Source: Ascidiaceihabitans sp034111945
GTDB lineage: Bacteria > Pseudomonadota > Alphaproteobacteria > Rhodobacterales > Rhodobacteraceae
Direction: 5' to 3'
Assembly: GCA_047626725.1 (NCBI GenBank)
Contig: JBLHSG010000023.1
Location: 3,775-67,774 of the forward strand
DNA length: 64,000 nucleotides
The notes beneath the pieces were generated by a model, which saw nothing but the letters and a program-made list of their open reading frames with translations, was not told where the DNA came from and made no database searches. Shown piece by piece: positions 50,609 through 59,227 of this stretch. The position numbers were made by a program, and so were the translations under genes. The stretch's first letter is position 1. Every line of letters starts with the position of its first letter.

Positions 50609-51586
50609 ATGAAGTATCTTACACTTGCAGCGGGCGTATTGACTGCAACCTCGGCACTCGCCGAGACGCCTGAATTGACTGTTTACACCTACGATAGTTT
50701 TGTTTCGGATTGGGGTCCTGGCCCCGCGGTTGAGGCCGCATTCGAAGAAATCTGTGCCTGCGATCTGAAACTGGTTGGTGCCGGTGACGGTGCAGCACTG
50801 CTGGCACGGATCAAACTGGAAGGCGCGCGGTCCGACGCGGACGTTGTTCTGGGGTTGGACACAAACCTGACAGCAGCGGCCAAGGCCACAGGCCTGTTCG
50901 CGACGCATTCGGTTACAGCGGATTACACGCTGCCGATTGAATGGAACGACGACACGTTCGCGCCGTATGACTGGGGCTATTTTGCCTTTGTTCACAACGC
51001 GGATGTAACGGCCCCTGCGAACTTTGTAGAACTGGGCGCGAGCGACAAAAAGATCGTCATCCAAGATCCACGTTCATCGACTCCCGGCCTTGGTTTGTTG
51101 ATGTGGGTCAAAGCAGCATATGGCGAAAAAGCAGACGCTGTGTGGGCTGAATTGGCTGACAATATCGTCACCGTCACCCCCGGTTGGTCCGAGGCATACG
51201 GCCTGTTCCTCGAGGGTGAGGCCGACATGGTTTTGTCCTACACGACATCGCCAGCCTACCACCTGATCGCCGAAGAAGACGCGACCAAAGCGGCGGCGGT
51301 CTTTGACGAAGGGCACTATTTGCAAATCGAAGTTGCGGGTAAATTGAAATCCTCTGACAACCAAGAACTGGCAGATCAATTCCTGTCGTTCATGGTGTCC
51401 GAAGCGTTCCAAACCATCATCCCGACAACCAACTGGATGTATCCTGCAGTGACGCCTGCCGCTGGTTTACCCGCGGGTTTTGAAACGCTTGTTCAACCTG
51501 CAAAGGCGCTGTTGATTCCAGCAGACGAAGCCGACGCAGTGCGCGATGTCGCATTGGCCGAATGGCTGGCGGCGTTGTCTAAATAA
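50609..51586 (+). CDS. thiB: Thiamine ABC transporter, periplasmic binding protein
   Basis: A 325-residue periplasmic protein with a signal peptide ending at ALA (about residue 19). The mature N-terminus PELTVYTYDSFVSDWGPG is the usual ThiB entry and the remainder follows the type-I/II solute-binding fold. It delivers thiamine or thiamine phosphates to ThiP-ThiQ. A strong AAGGAGG precedes the ATG, and the TPP riboswitch lies just upstream. First gene of thiBPQ. Confidence 0.95.
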   Translation: MKYLTLAAGVLTATSALAETPELTVYTYDSFVSDWGPGPAVEAAFEEICACDLKLVGAGDGAALLARIKLEGARSDADVVLGLDTNLTAAAKATGLFATHSVTADYTLPIEWNDDTFAPYDWGYFAFVHNADVTAPANFVELGASDKKIVIQDPRSSTPGLGLLMWVKAAYGEKADAVWAELADNIVTVTPGWSEAYGLFLEGEADMVLSYTTSPAYHLIAEEDATKAAAVFDEGHYLQIEVAGKLKSSDNQELADQFLSFMVSEAFQTIIPTTNWMYPAVTPAAGLPAGFETLVQPAKALLIPADEADAVRDVALAEWLAALSK

Positions 51587-51588
51587 GG

Positions 51589-53136
51589 GTGATTAAAATC
51601 AGCCCAAGACTAGGGATCAGCGCTGCGGGCTTTATCGCGGCGCTGATCCTATTGGCACTTGGGGCGGTGGCGTCCCGTGCAACTGGTGATTTTGCGTTGG
51701 CCCCCTCGGATTGGGCGGCAGTGCGTTTCACCATTTGGCAGGCATTTTTGTCTGCAATTTTCTCGTGTCTTTTAGCGATCCCCGTCGCGCGTGCGCTTGC
51801 GCGTCGTAGATTTTGGGGGCGCGGTTTTCTGATCACGCTGCTTGGTGCGCCGTTTATTTTACCGGTTATCGTGGCTGTGCTGGGCCTGCTTGCCATCTTT
51901 GGGCGGTTCGGCATTTTGAATGATATGCTTGGTGTGATCGGGATTGAACCGCTGTCGATCTATGGCCTTCAGGGGGTCATTGTCGCGCATGTATTTTTCA
52001 ACTTACCGCTGGTGACGCGGTTGTTGCTGCAAGGCTGGCAATCTGTCCCGGCAGAACGTTTCCGTCTGGTCGCGCAGCTAGATATTCCGCCAAGTATGGT
52101 GTTCAGATTGATCGAATGGCCGCTGATTTTACGGATCATTCCGGGCGCGTTTGCGCTGGTGTTTGTGATGTGCCTGACCAGTTTTGCGGTGGCCCTGACC
52201 TTGGGGGGCGGGCCGCGTGCCACGACGATTGAACTTGCGATTTATCAGGCGTTCCGGTTTGATTTTGATCTGGGCCGCGCCGCACTGCTTAGCATCGTGC
52301 AGCTGGTTGTTGCGGGGGGCGCTGCGATGATGGCGCTGTGGCTTATTCCTGTGGTGAATTTGGGTGGTGGCCTTGACCGGATGCAGCGCCGCTGGGATGT
52401 GCAGATGGGTTTTTCGCGTGGGTTGGACGGCGTGACGATTGCCTTGGCCGCCGCGTTTTTGATCCTGCCATTGGCGGCAATTCTGGTTTCTGGTCTGCGC
52501 GGTTTGCCGGACGTTCCGATCAGCGTTTGGATGACAGCATGGACGTCACTTTGGGTGGCGTTGGTGTCGGTGGTTGTGCTGCTTGCGTTGGCGTTGCCGA
52601 TGGCGGGTTGGATCGCAACATCACAGCACACCAGCGTCGAGGCCGTCGGTTTACTAGGTTTAGCCGCATCGCCGCTGATGATCGGCACGGGATGGTTCAT
52701 TTTGATCTATCCGTTTGCGAATCCTGCGGATTGGGCGCTGGTTGTGACGATTTTTGTGAACGCCCTGATGGCATTGCCGTTTGCGTTGCGTATTTTGGTT
52801 CCAGCGTTGCGGGACAGTGCGCAAAGTTATGGGCGGTTAAGTGCGGGTTTAGGACTGCGTGGTGTGCGGCTTTGGATGTGGGTTTTGATCCCGCGTGCGC
52901 GTGCGCAAATCGGGTTTGCTGCAGGGCTGACGGGGGCGTTGTCCGTGGGTGATCTGGGTGTGATTGCATTGTTTGCGGACCCCGATCGCGCGACATTGCC
53001 GTTGCAGATGTACCGTTTGATGGGCAGCTATCAAACCAATGCGGCAGCCGGCGCGGCGCTTATTTTGCTTGTCCTGGCTTTGGGACTGTTTTGGATTATG
53101 GACTATTGGGGGCGCCGAAATGCTATCGCTGAATGA
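51589..53136 (+). CDS. thiP: Thiamine ABC transporter, permease
   Basis: A 515-residue membrane protein with about twelve helices and two binding-protein-dependent transport permease domains in one chain, as in ThiP. The EAA-type cytoplasmic loops are seen at PSMVFRLIEWPLILRIIPG and GLRGVRLWMWVLIPRARAQ. The start is GTG 51589, two bases after the thiB stop. It overlaps thiQ by 17 bases. Confidence 0.93.
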   Translation: MIKISPRLGISAAGFIAALILLALGAVASRATGDFALAPSDWAAVRFTIWQAFLSAIFSCLLAIPVARALARRRFWGRGFLITLLGAPFILPVIVAVLGLLAIFGRFGILNDMLGVIGIEPLSIYGLQGVIVAHVFFNLPLVTRLLLQGWQSVPAERFRLVAQLDIPPSMVFRLIEWPLILRIIPGAFALVFVMCLTSFAVALTLGGGPRATTIELAIYQAFRFDFDLGRAALLSIVQLVVAGGAAMMALWLIPVVNLGGGLDRMQRRWDVQMGFSRGLDGVTIALAAAFLILPLAAILVSGLRGLPDVPISVWMTAWTSLWVALVSVVVLLALALPMAGWIATSQHTSVEAVGLLGLAASPLMIGTGWFILIYPFANPADWALVVTIFVNALMALPFALRILVPALRDSAQSYGRLSAGLGLRGVRLWMWVLIPRARAQIGFAAGLTGALSVGDLGVIALFADPDRATLPLQMYRLMGSYQTNAAAGAALILLVLALGLFWIMDYWGRRNAIAE

Positions 53137-53812
53137 TGTCGTCATCGACCTAGGCGACTTTCGCCTGAGCGCAAATTTCAACGTTCCAAACGGGCAACGC
53201 GTGGCGATTATTGGCCCGTCGGGGGCTGGGAAATCGTCGCTTGTGAATGCGATCTGCGGGTTTGTGGATGTGTCATCGGGGGCCATCATGTTAGGCGCGC
53301 GCGATATCACTGCTGCCTCGGTGGCGGCGCGCAAAATGGCGATTTTGTTTCAGGACAACAACCTGTTTGCACACCTGACGATTGCCCAGAATGTCGGGTT
53401 GGGGATCAGGCCAGCCTTGCGTTTGACCCTTGCTGAAAACGAGATCGTAAAACAAGCGTTGCTGCGTGTGGGTCTGGCTGGGTTTGGCCATCGAAAACCG
53501 AGTGAATTGTCTGGTGGGCAACAAAGCCGCGCAGCGTTGGCGCGCGCGTTGGTGCAGGCAAAACCTTGGATGATTTTGGATGAACCGTTTGCCGCACTTG
53601 GTCCTGCGTTGCGCGCCGAAATGTTGCAGTTGGTTGCCGAAGTTGCGACAGAAACCGGGGCAGGGGTTTTGATGGTGACACACGCGCCCGAGGACGCGCG
53701 CCGCATTGCCCAATCGGTGATTTTTGTCGCCGAAGGTGTGGCGCATGCACCCGTGCCAACGGCGGAATTGTTGGACAATCCGCCGCCAGCATTAAAGGCG
53801 TACTTAGGCTAA
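53120..53812 (+). CDS. thiQ: Thiamine ABC transporter, ATP-binding protein
   Basis: A 230-residue ABC ATPase. Walker A is GPSGAGKSS, the ABC signature ELSGGQQSR, and Walker B MILDEPFAALG. A Q-loop glutamine (FQDNN) and an H-loop histidine (VTHAPED) are present. It powers thiamine uptake with ThiP and ThiB. ATG 53120 is chosen because it lies inside the end of thiP and starts at the domain; longer in-frame starts lie inside the thiP frame. Its stop overlaps the end of the convergent ribH gene by nine bases. Confidence 0.93.
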   Translation: MLSLNDVVIDLGDFRLSANFNVPNGQRVAIIGPSGAGKSSLVNAICGFVDVSSGAIMLGARDITAASVAARKMAILFQDNNLFAHLTIAQNVGLGIRPALRLTLAENEIVKQALLRVGLAGFGHRKPSELSGGQQSRAALARALVQAKPWMILDEPFAALGPALRAEMLQLVAEVATETGAGVLMVTHAPEDARRIAQSVIFVAEGVAHAPVPTAELLDNPPPALKAYLG

Positions 53813-54253
53813 AGCCGCGCGGGCTTTTACGATGCTCAGTGCTGCGTTTGCGGCCTCGCGACCTTTGGTCACAAAATGTTCGCGGTAGATCGTGTTGTGG
53901 TGATCTGTTTCCTGATAATGATGCGGCGTTAGCGAAACCGACAGAACCGGAACGCCAGAATCCATACCAGCGCGCATCAGGCCATCAACCACGGCTGAGG
54001 CCACAAAATCATGTCGATAAATCCCACCATCGACGACAAATGCGGCGCAAATTACGGCTGCATATTTACCTGTCTGCGCAAGATCGCGGGCGATCAATGG
54101 CATTTCAAACGCACCAGGCACGTCGATGACATCAATCTGGTCGGCGGGGATAATTTCGCTAAATCCATCGAATGCACGATCGACGATATCAGCGTGCCAC
54201 TGTGCTTTGACAAAAGCGTAGCGGGTCGGAGCAGTCTTTAGGGTGGGTGTCAT
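53804..54253 (-). CDS. ribH2: 6,7-dimethyl-8-ribityllumazine synthase, type II
   Basis: A 149-residue riboflavin-pathway enzyme condensing the pyrimidine intermediate and 3,4-dihydroxy-2-butanone 4-phosphate. The sequence matches the type II group known from Brucella (RibH2): AFVKAQWHADIVDRAF with Trp19, the VPGAFEMPL substrate loop, FVVDGGIYRHDF and VSLTPHHYQE. It lacks other rib genes next door and is preceded by an FMN riboswitch, so it is an orphan, FMN-repressed copy. AAGGAG lies before the ATG. Confidence 0.92.
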   Translation of the reverse strand: MTPTLKTAPTRYAFVKAQWHADIVDRAFDGFSEIIPADQIDVIDVPGAFEMPLIARDLAQTGKYAAVICAAFVVDGGIYRHDFVASAVVDGLMRAGMDSGVPVLSVSLTPHHYQETDHHNTIYREHFVTKGREAANAALSIVKARAALA

Positions 54254-54332
54254 CGGTAATCTCCTTTTTTGGTTCAGACACTGCACCCAAGGCGATTACA
54301 TGCGTTTGCCACCCCAAAAGGGGCCGCCACAC

Positions 54333-54490
54333 ACATTCTCTTTCATCCGGACTATGACCGTCGGCTCAGGCATCTCACCTGATCTGCTTGACCTTGCGTG
54401 CCTCGTAAAAGGTGCGCAAGCGCTCGCGGGCTCGTGGATCACCGATAGATTGGGCCCACATACCGCCGGTGGGGAATTGCGCCCCGCCCT
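54333..54490 (-). promoter_or_regulatory. FMN riboswitch (RFN element) for ribH2
   Basis: On the minus strand the conserved RFN blocks appear in order: GGGCGGGGCGCAATTCCC, CACCGGCGGTA, GAGCCCGCGAGCG, GATCAGGTGAGATGCC and GAGCCGACGGTCATAGTCC, ending in GGATGAAAGAGAATG. It leads into ribH2. The CCCCTTTTGGGG stem just after it (54313-54324) could alternate with pairing to the AAAAGGAG ribosome-binding site, which would give translational control. That last part is an inference. Confidence 0.95.
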
Positions 54491-54561
54491 GAGAATGTTT
54501 GCACGTTGCCAATTTGCAGTCGGGTGCGCAATATCAAAAATGAGTATTTAAGGATCAGACC

Positions 54562-55179
54562 ATGCACCCGAACCCGATTTATCATGATGCGGATGCCGCG
54601 CGTAATCTTGCATTCGCCCGCGATGTCGGATTTGGGGTGTTGGCCGTGAATGGTGCGGCGGCCCCGATGCTAAGCCATGTGCCGTTTTTACTGTCGGATG
54701 ACGGGGCTATCGTTGACCTGCATTTGGTCCGGTCAAACCCGATTGCGCGCGCTTTAAAATCGCCGATGACAGCCAGCATCGCGATCAGTGGACCGCACGG
54801 ATATATCTCTCCTGATTGGTACGGGGTCGTTGATCAGGTCCCGACGTGGAATTACGTGGCGGTGCATTTGACAGGGCAGTTGGAACTGCGCCCACAGGAT
54901 GAATTGCGTGATCTGTTGGATCGCCAATCGGGGCATTTTGAAAACCTGCTGCTGCCCAAAACGCCTTGGCGTACCGATAAAATGACACCCGAGGTGATGG
55001 ACAAAATGATGCGTCAGATTGTGCCCATCCGCATGACGCTGACAGGTGTCGATGGAACGTGGAAGCTGAACCAGAACAAGGCTGACGATGTGCGATTGCG
55101 TGCCGCTGACGGTGTCCAAAGCAATGATTTGGGTGTGAACACCGATGCGTTGTCGACCATGATGCGTGATGCAAAATAA
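54562..55179 (+). CDS. FMN-binding negative regulator-like protein (PaiB family)
   Basis: A 205-residue protein of the PaiB/pyridoxamine-phosphate-oxidase-like split-barrel family. Conserved parts are HPNPIYHDADAARNLAFA at the N-terminus, LSHVPFLL, the SGPHGYISPDWY block and VPTWNYVAVH. Such proteins bind FMN; PaiB of Bacillus was described as a negative regulator of sporulation genes. It is divergent from the FMN-riboswitch ribH2 gene, so a flavin connection is suggestive only. The ATG follows AAGGATCAGACC. Confidence 0.8.
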   Translation: MHPNPIYHDADAARNLAFARDVGFGVLAVNGAAAPMLSHVPFLLSDDGAIVDLHLVRSNPIARALKSPMTASIAISGPHGYISPDWYGVVDQVPTWNYVAVHLTGQLELRPQDELRDLLDRQSGHFENLLLPKTPWRTDKMTPEVMDKMMRQIVPIRMTLTGVDGTWKLNQNKADDVRLRAADGVQSNDLGVNTDALSTMMRDAK

Positions 55180-55269
55180 CGAGGCCGGCTCGGGACCTCC
55201 CGTACCTGTGTATTGTAAGGGCGGTCTTGACCTACCATGCTGCACAAGAGATCGAGAAAGGATCAACCA

Positions 55270-55884
55270 ATGAAGCTATATTACAGTCCGACGTCGCCGT
55301 ATGTGCGCAAAGTGATGATCTTGTTGCATGAAACCGGACAATTGGATGATGTTGAATTGCTGTCTTCGCCAACGTCGCCCTTGGCCCCAGCAGATGGTCT
55401 ACCCGCAAAGAACCCGTTGGCCAAAGTGCCTGCGCTAGAACGCGCTGATGGTCCTACGTTGTACGACAGCCGGGTGATTTGTGCCTATTTGGATGCGCGC
55501 GGTGGGGATAAATTGTACCCCGCAGGTGCGCGCCGTTGGGATGCAATGACGTTGGAAGCAACCGGCGACGGTATCTTGGATGCGGCATTGCTGATCACTT
55601 ACGAGGGGCGAATGCGTCCTGAGGACAAGCAGTGGCCTGAATGGTCGGACGCGCAATGGTCAAAGATCGCGGGTGCCTGTGCTGCCTTAAACACACGGTG
55701 GATGAGCCACCTGAACGGTCCTTTGGACATGGGGCAAATCGCGGTTGCTTGCGCGTTGGCGTATGTTGATTTTCGGCACGATGCGCGCGGATGGCGCAAG
55801 GGCAACGATGCGCTGGCCACGTGGTACGCCGAATTTTCAGCGCGTGATGTGATGGTGCAGACTGCGCCGCCTGTCGGGGGCTGA
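55270..55884 (+). CDS. Glutathione S-transferase family protein
   Basis: A 204-residue GST. The N-terminal domain begins KLYYSPTSPYVRKVMIL; the active-site position has Ser/Pro and no Cys here, unlike the other GST at 9184. GSH-site residues appear in KVPALE and DSRVICAYLD. The C-terminal helical domain contains DMGQIAVACALAYVDFR. The ATG at 55270 follows AAAGGA. Substrate unknown. Downstream is a composite palindrome and then a Nudix hydrolase gene. Confidence 0.85.
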   Translation: MKLYYSPTSPYVRKVMILLHETGQLDDVELLSSPTSPLAPADGLPAKNPLAKVPALERADGPTLYDSRVICAYLDARGGDKLYPAGARRWDAMTLEATGDGILDAALLITYEGRMRPEDKQWPEWSDAQWSKIAGACAALNTRWMSHLNGPLDMGQIAVACALAYVDFRHDARGWRKGNDALATWYAEFSARDVMVQTAPPVGG

Positions 55885-55889
55885 AATCA

Positions 55890-55944
55890 GTAAGGCGGGC
55901 CTTGGCCCGCCGCCGCGCCAGTGGTGGATCAAGATCCACCTTAC
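55890..55944. repeat. Composite palindrome (cruciform-like, REP-type element)
   Basis: Two perfect hairpins, GGCGGGCC/GGCCCGCC (55894-55911) and GGTGGATC/GATCCACC (55923-55940), are enclosed by an outer GTAAGG (55890-55895) and CCTTAC (55939-55944). The three stems together would form a cross. It lies between the GST and Nudix genes and overlaps the space used by the Nudix leader. Confidence 0.65.
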
Positions 55945-55956
55945 GGAAGGAAAAAC

Positions 55957-56400
55957 ATGACGGCCAAGGTGAATGTGAACCGCCCCAAAGTGGCAGCTTT
56001 GGCCGTTGTGATACGAGACAATCATGTGCTGTTGGTCAGGCGGAAAAACCCGCCGGACGCGGGGCTTTGGGGGTATCCCGGCGGGCACGTGGATCTGGGT
56101 GAAACCGGACTGGCCGCCGCCGCGCGTGAGCTACAAGAAGAAACCGGCGTTATCGCGACGCCGGTCGCGTATCTGACCAACCTCGACATTATCACCCACA
56201 CGCCTGATGGCGCAGTTGCGTTTCATTTCCTGCTCGCTGCGGTTTTGTGTGACTATCAGTCTGGCGAACCGCAGGCGATGGACGATGCGTTGGACGCGGG
56301 CTGGATCAGCTTTGATGACGTGCGGGCGCAAAATATCCAACTGAGCCAGCGCGTTGATCACGTTCTGTCATTGGCCCAAGCCTATCAAGCGCGTCGTTGA
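55957..56400 (+). CDS. Nudix hydrolase
   Basis: A 147-residue Nudix protein. The box is complete: G43-x5-E49-x7-R57-E58-L-x-E61-E62-x-G64-V. The front segment KVAALAVVIRDNHVLLVRRK is like bacterial ADP-ribose or 8-oxo-dGTP pyrophosphatases. The substrate is not known. The ATG at 55957 follows GGAAGG and is preferred to an upstream in-frame start inside the composite palindrome. Confidence 0.88.
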   Translation: MTAKVNVNRPKVAALAVVIRDNHVLLVRRKNPPDAGLWGYPGGHVDLGETGLAAAARELQEETGVIATPVAYLTNLDIITHTPDGAVAFHFLLAAVLCDYQSGEPQAMDDALDAGWISFDDVRAQNIQLSQRVDHVLSLAQAYQARR

Positions 56401-56404
56401 CGAA

Positions 56405-56462
56405 GCGTGAAAAGGTGACCTTGTTATCCGCGAATGAAAAACACCTTTCACGCAGGTGACCT
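56405..56462. repeat. Long imperfect inverted repeat with a repeated AGGTGACCT motif
   Basis: GCGTGAAAAGGTG (56405-56417) pairs with CACCTTTCACGC (56442-56453) with one bulged base. AGGTGACCT occurs twice (56413-56421 and 56454-56462) and contains the palindrome GGTGACC. It begins four bases after the Nudix stop. No T-tract follows, so it may be a regulator site or a weak terminator. Confidence 0.5.
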
Positions 56463-56518
56463 GTTCATTTTGTAGCGGCACCGCGCACTCTGGTTTCACC
56501 TAAACCGGAGTTGATTTG

Positions 56519-57061
56519 ATGGCGATAGAATCCCCTAACATGCTTATGCAAACCCTGTATGGCCTTGTGGTTGGCCCGCCAATCTGGGTGTGGCCGTTGT
56601 TGTGTGTGCTTTTGTTCATCGGTTGGAAGGCCAGCAAGCCGCGGCAAACGACGGTCATGTTTTACTACCTACTGCCTCTGTTGGGTGTGATGACCGTGCA
56701 AAGTGTGTCGTCGCTGCCGCACGTTGGACCTGCGTGGATGGCGTTTGGGACCGCATATTTTGTCGCTGCAATCGGGTTTTATCGTCTGCAATCGCGCTGG
56801 GTTTTGAAAAGATCGAACGGTGTGCTGGATTTGGCTGGCGAATGGGTCACACTGGCCACGATGATGGTGGTGTTCTGGGCGAATTTTGCCAAAGGCGTGG
56901 TGCTGGATGTCGCCCCTGATTTGTATCAGCACACGCTGTTCAATGTGGTGTTTGCGGTCGTCGTAGGAATTGCTGGGGGCAGTTTTTTGGGGCGCTCGGC
57001 GCGGATTGTTTCGATGCCGGACACGGATGATGCCCCGAATGTGTCCGCAAACCTTGTTTAG
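56519..57061 (+). CDS. Conserved membrane protein, possibly DUF6622 family
   Basis: A 180-residue protein with about five hydrophobic helices. The first part (TLYGLVVGPPIWVWPLLCVLLFIGWKAS) recalls the DUF6622 group, small membrane proteins of unknown function. No catalytic motif is visible. The ATG follows CCGGAG at nine bases. It lies 252 bases ahead of petA with no obvious link. Confidence 0.6.
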   Translation: MAIESPNMLMQTLYGLVVGPPIWVWPLLCVLLFIGWKASKPRQTTVMFYYLLPLLGVMTVQSVSSLPHVGPAWMAFGTAYFVAAIGFYRLQSRWVLKRSNGVLDLAGEWVTLATMMVVFWANFAKGVVLDVAPDLYQHTLFNVVFAVVVGIAGGSFLGRSARIVSMPDTDDAPNVSANLV

Positions 57062-57313
57062 AATCATTGCCACACCACATAAAAATGGGCAATTTTTAGA
57101 AATACATTTCTGCTAAAGTGCGATAATCCATAAAAAATAGGCATCGGAGCCGAATTTTTAACGCTTCAATGTGTAACTGCGACCACATGCGTCACTGATG
57201 TGTCTGGACGCAACGCCATGGCCTCGTTAAACAGCGGCCAGCAAGGGTGCGCTGATGACGCACCTAATGTATCTATTGGCCCGTGACGGGCTGGAAAAAT
57301 TGGAGAAACCCAC
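57062..57313 (+). promoter_or_regulatory. Upstream region of petABC
   Basis: 252 bases without a gene. The first half is AT-rich and contains GATAAT near 57121, a possible -10, without a convincing -35. A perfect GGTGCG-CGCACC hairpin (57246-57264) lies 50 bases before the petA start. PetR might act here, but I cannot identify its site. Confidence 0.4.
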
Positions 57314-57874
57314 GTGTCTAACTCAGAAGAACACGAAGGCACCCGCCGGGATTTCCTGCTCTATGCCACTGGTGGCACAGGTGCAGTGGTCGCAGGTGCC
57401 GCAATCTGGCCGCTTGTTAACCAAATGAACCCTTCCGCAGACGTGCGCGCGCTGTCGTCGATTTTTGTCCCTGTGGGCAATGTCGAGCCAGGAACGCAGT
57501 TGACGGTCAAATGGTTGGGTAAACCTGTGTTTATCCGCCGTCGTACCGACGAAGAGATCGCAGAAGCAAAAGCAGTTGACGTGGCCAGCCTGCCTGACCC
57601 GGATTCAGCGAACAAAAACTTGCCCGGCGGTTCGCCCGCAACGGACGAGAACCGTTCACTGTCCGAAGATGGTGAATGGCTGGTGATGATGGGCGTTTGT
57701 ACGCACCTTGGCTGTGTGCCTTTGGGCGACGCCGGTGACTTTGGCGGCTGGTTCTGCCCGTGCCACGGTTCGCACTACGACACAGCTGGTCGGATCCGCA
57801 AAGGTCCTGCACCTACAAACCTGCCGGTGCCTCCGGCCTTCTTCGTGGATGATTCCACGATCAAACTCGGTTAA
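57314..57874 (+). CDS. petA: Ubiquinol-cytochrome c reductase Rieske iron-sulfur subunit
   Basis: A 186-residue protein. The N-terminal TRRDFL is a Tat-type signal-anchor followed by one membrane helix (about 15-37). The 2Fe-2S ligands are Cys129 and His131 (CTHLGC) and Cys148 and His151 (CPCHGSH), with the disulfide cysteines 134 and 150. It is the Rieske centre of cytochrome bc1, receiving electrons from ubiquinol. The start is GTG with GGAG upstream. First gene of petABC. Confidence 0.97.
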   Translation: MSNSEEHEGTRRDFLLYATGGTGAVVAGAAIWPLVNQMNPSADVRALSSIFVPVGNVEPGTQLTVKWLGKPVFIRRRTDEEIAEAKAVDVASLPDPDSANKNLPGGSPATDENRSLSEDGEWLVMMGVCTHLGCVPLGDAGDFGGWFCPCHGSHYDTAGRIRKGPAPTNLPVPPAFFVDDSTIKLG

Positions 57875-57886
57875 GGGAGAGACGCA

Positions 57887-59215
57887 ATGGGTGGAATTCC
57901 TCACGACCACTACGAACCGAAAACCAAAGGCGAAAAGTGGCTGGACAGCCGTTTGCCAATCGTTGGTTTGATGTACACAACACTGACGGCACCAACGCCA
58001 AAGAACCTGAACTGGATGTGGATCTGGGGCATCGTTTTGACGTTCTGTCTGGTCCTGCAAATCGTGACAGGTATCGTTTTGGCGATGCACTACACACCGC
58101 ACGTCGACAACGCGTTTGCGTCTGTTGAACACATCACGCGTAACGTAAACGGCGGCTATATGCTGCGGTATATGCACGCAAACGGTGCGTCCCTGTTCTT
58201 TGTTGCTGTGTATGCCCACATTTTCCGTGGCCTATACTATGGGTCCTACAAATCCCCACGCGAAGTGACGTGGATCATTGGTATGTTGATCTACCTGCTG
58301 ATGATGGCGACGGGTTTCATGGGTTACGTTTTGCCATGGGGACAAATGTCCTTTTGGGGCGCGACGGTTATCACTGGCCTGTTTGGCGCGATCCCGTTCA
58401 TCGGCGAAGCACTGCAAACGTTCCTTTTGGGCGGACCTGCTGTTGATAACGCAACGCTGAACCGTTTCTTTAGCTTGCACTACTTGCTGCCATTCGTGAT
58501 TGCCGGCCTGGTTATCGTCCACATCTGGGCCTTCCACACCACAGGTAACAACAACCCAACCGGGGTTGAGGTGCGGCGCGGTTCCAAGGAAGAAGCGCAA
58601 AAAGACACGCTGCCATTCTGGCCATACTTTGTGATCAAAGACTTGTTCGCGCTGGCGGTTATTCTGGCTGTGTTCTTTGCTGTTGTTGGCTTTATGCCGA
58701 ACTACCTTGGCCACCCTGACAACTACATCGAAGCGAACCCGCTTTCGACGCCTGCACACATTGTGCCTGAATGGTATTTCCTACCGTTCTACGCAATTCT
58801 GCGTGCCTTCACGTCAGAAGTTTGGGTTGTGCAAATCGCGTCCTTTGTGACCGGTGGCATTATCGATGCTAAGTTCTTTGGTGTTCTGGCGATGTTTGGT
58901 GCGATCGCGGTTATGGCTTTGGTGCCATGGCTCGACACATCATCTGTGCGTTCGGGTCGGTTCCGGCCTATGTTCAAGTGGTGGTTTGCACTGCTGGTGA
59001 TCGATTTCTTTGCCCTGATGTGGCTGGGTGCGATGCCGGCCGAAGAACCCTACGCGAGCTTCTCACTGATCGCATCGGCCTACTGGTTTGCCTACTTCCT
59101 GGTCATCTTGCCCCTGCTTGGCGTGATCGAGAAACCGGATACACCACCGGCCACCATCGAAGATGACTTTGCCGCACACTACGGTGGCGACGCTGACAAA
59201 CAGCCAGCGGAATAA
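57887..59215 (+). CDS. petB: Cytochrome b subunit of the bc1 complex
   Basis: A 442-residue polytopic protein with eight transmembrane helices and the two b hemes. Conserved pieces include GYVLPWGQMSFWGATVITGL, the histidines at HANGASLFF and in the later helix pair, the PEWYFLPFYAILR Qo-site motif and the LGHPDNYIEANPLSTP loop. It forms the quinone sites of bc1. 12 bases separate it from petA and 12 from petC. Confidence 0.97.
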   Translation: MGGIPHDHYEPKTKGEKWLDSRLPIVGLMYTTLTAPTPKNLNWMWIWGIVLTFCLVLQIVTGIVLAMHYTPHVDNAFASVEHITRNVNGGYMLRYMHANGASLFFVAVYAHIFRGLYYGSYKSPREVTWIIGMLIYLLMMATGFMGYVLPWGQMSFWGATVITGLFGAIPFIGEALQTFLLGGPAVDNATLNRFFSLHYLLPFVIAGLVIVHIWAFHTTGNNNPTGVEVRRGSKEEAQKDTLPFWPYFVIKDLFALAVILAVFFAVVGFMPNYLGHPDNYIEANPLSTPAHIVPEWYFLPFYAILRAFTSEVWVVQIASFVTGGIIDAKFFGVLAMFGAIAVMALVPWLDTSSVRSGRFRPMFKWWFALLVIDFFALMWLGAMPAEEPYASFSLIASAYWFAYFLVILPLLGVIEKPDTPPATIEDDFAAHYGGDADKQPAE

Positions 59216-59227
59216 GAGGAAATGCGT

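Noticed and set aside
55180..55269. Promoter TTGACC upstream of the second GST gene
   Set aside because: The -35-like hexamer at 55227-55232 has no acceptable -10 at 16-18 bases.
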